DNA of 9,657 nucleotides, from positions 1 through 9,657 of the forward strand of contig JBOFLF010000068.1 in assembly GCA_051657715.1 (NCBI GenBank), read 5' to 3'. This DNA comes from JBOFBH01 sp051657715. Lineage in GTDB: Bacteria > Actinomycetota > Actinomycetes > Actinomycetales > Angustibacteraceae. Every line of letters starts with the position of its first letter. The first letter of the stretch is position 1. The position numbers and the translations under genes are program-made. Of the stretch, positions 4,418-9,657 are shown piece by piece. The notes below the pieces were generated by a model. The model saw nothing but the letters and a program-made list of their open reading frames with translations. It was not told the DNA's origin and did no database searches.

Positions 4418-7034
4418 GTTCCGCCGCAACCATGCCGCGGCCTCGACCCCGGAGCATCAGCTCCTCGACGGGGCCACTCTGCCCACCCATACCGCGCCGT
4501 TGGCGTTGAACTTCATCCACCGCAACCTGGTCGCCGCTGACGACGGGGTGTGGGCGTTCTACGTCCTGGAACCGGTGGACTGGCTGAACCAGGATGCCGA
4601 CACCCGCCGCGGGATCATGTCGGTGTTCACCCAGCGCCTGACCGAACTGACCGGGATGCGGCTGTGGATACGGGGCACCTCGTCACCGTTCCCACACGCC
4701 GAGTGGGCGCGGGCGTTGGATGAGGCCACCGCGGGCCGGCGGCTGCCCGACCCGGAGCAGGGCCGCACGTTCGGTGACTTCCTCACCGACGCTCAGCGGT
4801 ACCTGATCGCTACCGGCGCCAGCCGGTACGGCGTCCCGGTCGGGGTGCGGTTCTCCACCCAGAAGGTCGACAAGCCCGAGCACCTGGCCCTGGTCGCCGG
4901 CCGCGACCCGATCGAGGGCCGCCTCGGGGTGCTGGAGGACGCCCGCCGCGCCCTGGTCCGGGTGAACCAGGCCATGACCCGTAACGGGTTCGCCCGCCCG
5001 ATCAGCACCAAAGCGTTGGGCTGGCTGATCCATGCCTCCCTCGGGCTCGGCGCCCCCGCACCGACGGCGTACTTCGGCCGCCGGTCCGGGTTCGACCCAG
5101 CCGAGGTGAACGGGTTCACCGGGCCGGTGGTGGCAACCGCTCGCCCGTACGCCCCGACCACGGTGGTGCACGCCATCCGCAACAGCCGCCGGCACACCTC
5201 GCATGTGGCAGTGCTGAACGTGGAGTCAATGGCGGCCCGCACCGACGACACCGTGCTGCGGGCGGTGCTGCCGTGGATGTACTACCCGCAGACGCTCGAC
5301 TTCCCCGTCGAGACCTGCGCGGTGTTCGACATCTACGACGGCGAAGACCTCACCCGGAGCGCCGAGGACGCCCAACTGCGGGCGCAGAACATCGCCGCGC
5401 ACCACGCCGAACACGGCAGCGTGCCCCCATCCATCAGCCGCGCGGTTGCCCGGGCCGAGGTCGTCGCTGACGAGGTCGCCTCGGCCCACCGCGACGTCTC
5501 CGCCCGGGTGATCGGGGTGGTGATGTTCGCGGTCACCGGCGCCGACGAGGAGGAGTGCCTGGACCGGGCCGACACCCTCACCGCCGAAGTCGCCCGGAAC
5601 CAGAAGATCACCCTGGCCCACGCCTACAGCCAGTGGCACCTCTACCGCTCATTCACCCCCTGTGAACCACCCGTGATGTCCGGCTACGTCACCCAGATGC
5701 CGGTCGCGACCCTGGCGACCGCGGTACCGCACGCGTCATCCGCGGCCGGTGACGCGGTCGGCTTCCCCCTGGGTCAGATCGCCGGCACCAGTGAGGTGTT
5801 CGTCCTGGACACCCACGCCGGGCCGAGGAAGAACAAGCCCGGCCTGGTGCTGGTCACCACCGACCTCGGTGGCGGCAAGTCCACCCTGCTGGGGTCGTTG
5901 ATGGACTACGAGACCACCATCGGGCACCAGGCCGTGGTGTTCGACCCGTCCTGGCCGCTGGGGCGGCTCACCGAACTGCCGCACCTGAAACGCGACGCGC
6001 GGCTGGTCTCCTTGGCCGCGGTGAAGCCGGGGATGATGGTGCCCTCGCTGCTCATCCCCGAACCACGCGCCGCGACATACGAGTCGACCGAGGAGTACCA
6101 GGCCGCGGTCGCCGACGCCAAGCAGGAACGCCGCGAACTGCTCCTCGACGCTGCGGTGATGCTGCTGCCGTACCGGATGGTCCAAGCCGACGCGACCGGC
6201 GAGCTCGTCGCCCGGCTCGAGGACGCCACCAGCGAGGTCGGCGGCCACTACGGCGCCGACCCCTGGACCCTCGTCGATGCACTGAACCGCCAACCAGGCG
6301 AGACCGGCAAAGTCATCGCCGCACGGCTCGTCGCCGCTGCCGAACGCCGGCTCGGCGCGCCGATCTTCCCGCAGCGCGGCCGCGACGTCGACGACGGACT
6401 TCTGGCCGGGTTGTTCGACTCCACCCTCACCGTCATCACGATGCGCGGGATGGAGTTGCCCCCGAAGAGCGCCGGCGCGGACCTATCCCAACTCACCGAG
6501 GCCCAACGCGCGTCCCGCCCGATCCTGCACCTCGGCGCCCGGCTCGCCACCAGGGCGATCTACGCACCGGGCCCGTCCGCGGTCGCGATCGACGAGGGCA
6601 CCATCATCACCGAAGGGTCCGGATCGATGAGCGGCCTCGTGGTCCGCGCCAGTAACGACTCCCGCAAGAACGACTCCCTGGTGGTGTTCACCGCGCCCAA
6701 GCCGAACACCCTGTTCCGCATCGATGAGCAGATCGGCAACCTCGCCGGGATGGTGTTCGCCGGCCGGATGGGTGACGAAGCCTCCGCCCGCGAGGCGATG
6801 CCGCTGCTGCACCTATCCCCCGACTCCGGCTACCACCACACCCTGCGGGGCCTTCAACCTGGGTCGTTCCTGGTGCGGGACTGGGAGAACCGCCGCCGGG
6901 TCGTGCACGTCGACATGTCGTGGTGGGACGCCACCCTGCGCGGCGCTCTGGACACCACCCCCGGCGGGCGGATCGACGCCACCGACGGCGTCGGCATCTT
7001 CGCCGCCGACGACCTCACCGAGGTGCCCGCGTGA
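4380..7034 (+). CDS. VirB4-like type IV secretion ATPase
   Basis: This protein has 884 residues from ATG 4380, or 875 from ATG 4407; both starts have GAGAGG 7 nt upstream. VirB4/TraC ATPases sit on the cytoplasmic face and power channel assembly and transfer; about 800-900 residues is normal. The N-terminal 460 residues form the less conserved half. A Walker A-like loop TTDLGGGKST follows (Lys 500, Ser 501), then VVFDPSWPLGRL shortly after, and Walker B AVAIDEG (Asp 738, Glu 739). The first P-loop glycine is replaced by Thr. The SxQ/TQ element often seen after Walker B appears here as FTAPKPNTLF, without Gln. The region IDEQIGNLAGMVFAGRM is like the end of other VirB4 ATPase domains. The gene overlaps the upstream gene by 8 bp and the downstream one by 4 bp (GTGA). 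VirB4 identity is well supported by size, motifs and context. Confidence 0.88.
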   Translation: MRNPMRGTSMRNPFRRNHAAASTPEHQLLDGATLPTHTAPLALNFIHRNLVAADDGVWAFYVLEPVDWLNQDADTRRGIMSVFTQRLTELTGMRLWIRGTSSPFPHAEWARALDEATAGRRLPDPEQGRTFGDFLTDAQRYLIATGASRYGVPVGVRFSTQKVDKPEHLALVAGRDPIEGRLGVLEDARRALVRVNQAMTRNGFARPISTKALGWLIHASLGLGAPAPTAYFGRRSGFDPAEVNGFTGPVVATARPYAPTTVVHAIRNSRRHTSHVAVLNVESMAARTDDTVLRAVLPWMYYPQTLDFPVETCAVFDIYDGEDLTRSAEDAQLRAQNIAAHHAEHGSVPPSISRAVARAEVVADEVASAHRDVSARVIGVVMFAVTGADEEECLDRADTLTAEVARNQKITLAHAYSQWHLYRSFTPCEPPVMSGYVTQMPVATLATAVPHASSAAGDAVGFPLGQIAGTSEVFVLDTHAGPRKNKPGLVLVTTDLGGGKSTLLGSLMDYETTIGHQAVVFDPSWPLGRLTELPHLKRDARLVSLAAVKPGMMVPSLLIPEPRAATYESTEEYQAAVADAKQERRELLLDAAVMLLPYRMVQADATGELVARLEDATSEVGGHYGADPWTLVDALNRQPGETGKVIAARLVAAAERRLGAPIFPQRGRDVDDGLLAGLFDSTLTVITMRGMELPPKSAGADLSQLTEAQRASRPILHLGARLATRAIYAPGPSAVAIDEGTIITEGSGSMSGLVVRASNDSRKNDSLVVFTAPKPNTLFRIDEQIGNLAGMVFAGRMGDEASAREAMPLLHLSPDSGYHHTLRGLQPGSFLVRDWENRRRVVHVDMSWWDATLRGALDTTPGGRIDATDGVGIFAADDLTEVPA

Positions 7035-9028
7035 CCCGCCCCCACGGCCGGCCCGGTGCCCGCGTGGCTGAGTTCCGCGCGCGCGCCGATGGCCGGATGA
7101 CGCACCGCGGGCGTCGCGCCGACACCCGCCGATCCGAGATCCGCCAGCGCGGTCGCGGCGCGGGCGGCCGCGTCATCCGCGTGGTCCTGGTCGGGCTCAT
7201 GCTCATCGTCGGGTTCGCCGGCGCCGCCGCCGCGGTCGACGTCAACCCCCTCCCCTGCGGCGACCCAGACATCCCCGTCATGTCCCGGCCCGGGGACGGC
7301 CTCGCCGCAGCCCTCGACAGCGGACCCCGGCAGATCACGGCCGGTGACCCGTTCGCCGCCAAACCACAGGTGTCGATCTACGAAGTCCACGGTTACGGCC
7401 CAGGCCTGCACGACTACGCCTACCAGTGCGACCTGGTCACCGACCTCACCAAGCCGGTGGCGTCGCTGCTGTTCTCACTCACCAAGATCATGGTCGCGAT
7501 CGTGGTGGTCCTGGCCCGGGTGATCTTCGACCCCACCTTCATGGCGCTGCTGGCACCGGTATTCCAGTACGCCTCGATCATGTTCGGGGACAAGTTCTTC
7601 ATCCCGTTCATCGGGATGGCCGTCCTGGCCACCGCGGTGTGGATGGCGACCCGGGCCCGCCGCCGCATCGCCGAGAACGCGGGCGCTGCTGCCGGTGTGG
7701 TTGTCGTGGTCACCATCGCCCTGGCCGCCGTCGTCTACCCGTTCACCCTCGGCGCCACCATCGACAAGACCATGTCCGGAGTGGTCAACACCGCCGCCAG
7801 CGCCATCACCCGCACCGACGAAAGCCGCTCCGCCGCAGACGGGCTCGGATCCATGCTCACCAAGTCACTGGTCTACGAGACATGGGTAACCGCGCACTTC
7901 GGACGCGGCAACACCGAAGCCGGCCGCAAGTACGGGCCCGCGCTGTGGAACGCCTCCACCCTCACCCGCGCCGAAGAAGCCGCGATCACCGCAGACCCCC
8001 GCCAGGCCGAGCCGATCTACACCAGCAAGAAGGCGACATCCGCCCGGATTCTCGAAGCGGTGAAAAACGAGTACCCCTCCTCCTACACCTACCTCGCCGG
8101 CGACCAAGGCAGCGCCCGCGTCGGCTACACCTTCGTCGGCTGGTTTGCCGCCATCTCCAGCATGATCGTCCTCGGGTACGCCCTCTACCGGGTGATCTGG
8201 GCACTGGTGTTCGTCCGGCTCGCGATCGCGGTCACCCCACTGATCGCGATCGCCGCGCAACACCCCCGCTGGCGGTGGATGCTGCTCACACTGCTCAACA
8301 CCGCCGGCGGGGTCCTGGTCAGCGGGGCCGCGTTCGCGGTCATCGCGATCGTCCTCATCGGCGCCGGGTACGCCGTGCTGCTCTCCGTCGAGTTCGGCCT
8401 GCCATCAGTCTTCGCGATCCTCGCCATCGGCGCGCTCAACCTCACCGTCTGGCACCTCACCAAAACCCTCCGCCGAGGCGGCCCCATCGCGCAGCTCCGC
8501 ACCATCACCAAACGCCACGCACACCGCATCCCCGACCTGTTCCCCGCCGACAAACTCCCGCGCCCCCACGAACCAGCGGCGCCAGCGGAGTCCTCCATGG
8601 CATCCACGATCATCCGCGGCGCGCTCATCGCCGGCGTCGGCGCCGCTACCGGAGGCGCCGCCGCTGCCGCCGCGACCAAGATCGCCGCCACCGCCGCAGC
8701 GCCGCCGGCGAAGACCGGCCGAGTCATCTACACCCCACCCGCTCTGCACACCACCCCCGCACCGCAACCCCCACCCAGCACCGGCCCGACCGTCGTCCAA
8801 GGAACCGTCATCCCACCCGAAGCCACCCACGCCACCACCCGACCAACCCCCACGAGAACCGCCACCACCGGGCACGCTACCGCCACGCATGCCGGCCATG
8901 ACCTCGTCATCTACACCCCGTCCGCGCGGCCGGTCTCCCCGGAGACCATCCCCGCCCGGCGCGCCCTCCCGGCTGCACCAGTCACCGGCGACGGCGTGCG
9001 GCTCTACACCATCGGAGACCGCCCATGA
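7031..9028 (+). CDS. Polytopic VirB6/TrbL-like conjugal transfer protein
   Basis: This protein has 665 residues from GTG 7031, which overlaps the ATPase stop as GTGA and has GAGGTG 6 nt upstream. About 48 basic residues precede a first helix (49-69, VVLVGLMLIVGFAGAAAA). An outside segment with two cysteines (76 and 133) follows. Further helices lie near 144-164, 188-207, 219-239, 366-386, 388-408, 418-445 and 452-475, with a long extracytoplasmic loop at about 240-365 (VYETWVTAHFG, YGPALWNAS). After residue 480 comes a basic stretch, an Ala/Gly-rich hydrophobic stretch (525-557) and a Pro/Thr-rich tail with three (V)IYTP-like motifs. A large multi-helix protein right after VirB4 is the expected place for the VirB6/TrbL inner-membrane channel. 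The assignment is by topology and order. The first hydrophobic segment could instead be a signal peptide. Confidence 0.78.
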   Translation: MTRPHGRPGARVAEFRARADGRMTHRGRRADTRRSEIRQRGRGAGGRVIRVVLVGLMLIVGFAGAAAAVDVNPLPCGDPDIPVMSRPGDGLAAALDSGPRQITAGDPFAAKPQVSIYEVHGYGPGLHDYAYQCDLVTDLTKPVASLLFSLTKIMVAIVVVLARVIFDPTFMALLAPVFQYASIMFGDKFFIPFIGMAVLATAVWMATRARRRIAENAGAAAGVVVVVTIALAAVVYPFTLGATIDKTMSGVVNTAASAITRTDESRSAADGLGSMLTKSLVYETWVTAHFGRGNTEAGRKYGPALWNASTLTRAEEAAITADPRQAEPIYTSKKATSARILEAVKNEYPSSYTYLAGDQGSARVGYTFVGWFAAISSMIVLGYALYRVIWALVFVRLAIAVTPLIAIAAQHPRWRWMLLTLLNTAGGVLVSGAAFAVIAIVLIGAGYAVLLSVEFGLPSVFAILAIGALNLTVWHLTKTLRRGGPIAQLRTITKRHAHRIPDLFPADKLPRPHEPAAPAESSMASTIIRGALIAGVGAATGGAAAAAATKIAATAAAPPAKTGRVIYTPPALHTTPAPQPPPSTGPTVVQGTVIPPEATHATTRPTPTRTATTGHATATHAGHDLVIYTPSARPVSPETIPARRALPAAPVTGDGVRLYTIGDRP

Positions 9029-9627
9029 GGACCATCCGCACCACCATCCGCCGGGCCCTGCACTGGGTCGTGGCCACACCAGCGAACTTCCGCCGCACTG
9101 TCGTCGGCTTCTTCGCCGTCCTGGTCGCGTTCACCGCGTGGAGCATGATCTCCCCCTACCTGCGCTCCACCCCCACAGACCAACCCGCCGCCGCTGCGGC
9201 CTCTCCTACCGGTTCACCCACCGACACGACTCCACCGGTGCCGTCGTGGATGCCGACCATCACGCCCACCGCAGCCGCGACCCCACCCGGCAGCAGCCCC
9301 GCAGTCCCCGACACCACCCGCGAAGTCCAAGCCCACGACGCCGCCACCCGGTTCGTCGTGACCTGGCTCGAAGCCAGGACCCTCCCCCGCGCCACCTGGG
9401 TCACACGGACGACCGCTCTCACCACCGGCGAGGCCACCGCGATGATCCAAGCCACCGTGCCGCAACTCGTGCCGTCCGCGCTCGTCGTGCGCGGCGAACT
9501 GGTCAGCATCACCGCGGTCGACGCCGTCGTCAACGTCACCATCACCAACGGCGAGACCCTCACCATCGAACTCGCACCGCTGGACGGGTGGAAGGTCACC
9601 ATGTACGGCCCCGAGGCCGCCGGATGA
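9025..9627 (+). CDS. VirB8/TcpC-like conjugal transfer protein
   Basis: This protein has 200 residues and its ATG overlaps the previous stop as ATGA. A basic N-terminus (residues 1-23) leads into a single membrane helix (about 24-44, RTVVGFFAVLVAFTAWSMI). A Pro/Thr/Ala-rich linker (about 47-95) and a folded C-terminal domain outside the membrane follow: DAATRFVVTWLEART, then DAVVNVTITNGETLTIELAPLDGWKV. One N-terminal anchor plus an NTF2-like periplasmic or wall-side domain is the architecture of VirB8/TrbF and of TcpC from Gram-positive conjugation systems, where it is a scaffold of the channel. The helix followed by strands ending in a GWKV-type edge fits this fold, but the call is structural inference. 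It follows the VirB6-like gene, as expected. Confidence 0.7.
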   Translation: MRTIRTTIRRALHWVVATPANFRRTVVGFFAVLVAFTAWSMISPYLRSTPTDQPAAAAASPTGSPTDTTPPVPSWMPTITPTAAATPPGSSPAVPDTTREVQAHDAATRFVVTWLEARTLPRATWVTRTTALTTGEATAMIQATVPQLVPSALVVRGELVSITAVDAVVNVTITNGETLTIELAPLDGWKVTMYGPEAAG

Positions 9628-9657
9628 GCCGGCCACTCCCACTCGCCACCGCGCTGG
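9624..9657 (+). CDS. Start of the next transfer-operon gene (partial)
   Basis: An ATG at 9624 overlaps the previous stop as ATGA, with GAGG about 9 nt upstream. Only 11 codons are present (MSRPLPLATAL), which looks like the beginning of a signal peptide or membrane anchor. In Gram-positive transfer operons this slot often holds a cell-wall hydrolase (VirB1-like, with NlpC/P60 or transglycosylase domains), but nothing in the visible residues shows that. Confidence 0.6.
   Translation, partial: MSRPLPLATAL

Noticed and set aside
6920..7030. Upstream extension of the VirB6-like frame into the ATPase gene
   Set aside because: It would overlap the ATPase by more than 100 bp and adds only Arg-rich out-of-frame sequence. 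GTG 7031 has a GTGA overlap and its own ribosome-binding site.
7426..8901. Open frame of 491 codons in another plus-strand frame within the VirB6-like gene
   Set aside because: The product is a low-complexity Arg/His/Pro-rich shadow of the membrane protein frame, typical of GC-rich third positions.
1..9657. CRISPR array, riboswitch or origin of transfer
   Set aside because: No regularly spaced repeats and no recognisable riboswitch core were seen. Hairpins are present, but none is next to a relaxase gene or has a recognisable nick-site context.

Overview
The window is very GC-rich, uses GTG starts freely, packs genes with GTGA/ATGA stop-start overlaps, and codes for Ala/Arg/Thr/Pro-rich proteins. 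This points to an actinobacterium. No marker allows a genus call. The most likely reading is the junction between a chromosome (left, about 1-1846) and an integrated conjugative element (right, from about 1899 past the end of the window).

Left flank (1-1846). A minus-strand gene (1150 down to 112) encodes an XRE-type helix-turn-helix protein. It is broken by a one-base frameshift near 646-649, and its 3' part runs into an N-terminally truncated gamma-glutamylcyclotransferase-like segment, so I call it a pseudogene. A possible 47-residue ORF sits just upstream with a GTGA overlap. A small plus-strand gene (1506-1733, CxC motif, unknown function) is followed by tandem hairpins.

Junction (1847-1898). 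This stretch is the 3' part of a tRNA-Tyr gene (minus strand): the anticodon loop with GTA, the long variable arm, the T arm, the acceptor 3' strand and an encoded CCA. The 5' half is missing. A 3' tRNA remnant is the usual scar at the far end of an element that integrated into a tRNA gene, and the polarity places the element on the right. About 360 bp of apparently non-coding DNA follows, with no integrase at this end.

Cargo gene (2256-3464, minus). This protein of about 400 residues ends in a HEPN-like domain with an R-x4-H motif, as in Apea-type HEPN proteins. It is transcribed away from the transfer operon. The roughly 200-bp divergent intergenic region holds several dyads, including a 12-bp perfect-stem hairpin and a 23-bp operator-like imperfect palindrome.

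Transfer operon (3673 to beyond 9657, plus). The order is: a two-TM pilin-like protein (VirB2/TrbC-like), a small two-TM VirB3/PrgI-position protein, a VirB4-like ATPase, a polytopic VirB6/TrbL-like channel protein with a long Pro/Thr-rich tail, a single-TM VirB8/TcpC-like protein with a predicted NTF2-like domain, and the start of one more gene. The genes are separated by 10 bp or overlap by 4-8 bp, so this is one translationally coupled operon for a Gram-positive type IV secretion channel. The virB4-like start carries a striking duplication of its ribosome-binding site and start codon. No relaxase, coupling protein, origin of transfer or recombinase lies in this window.
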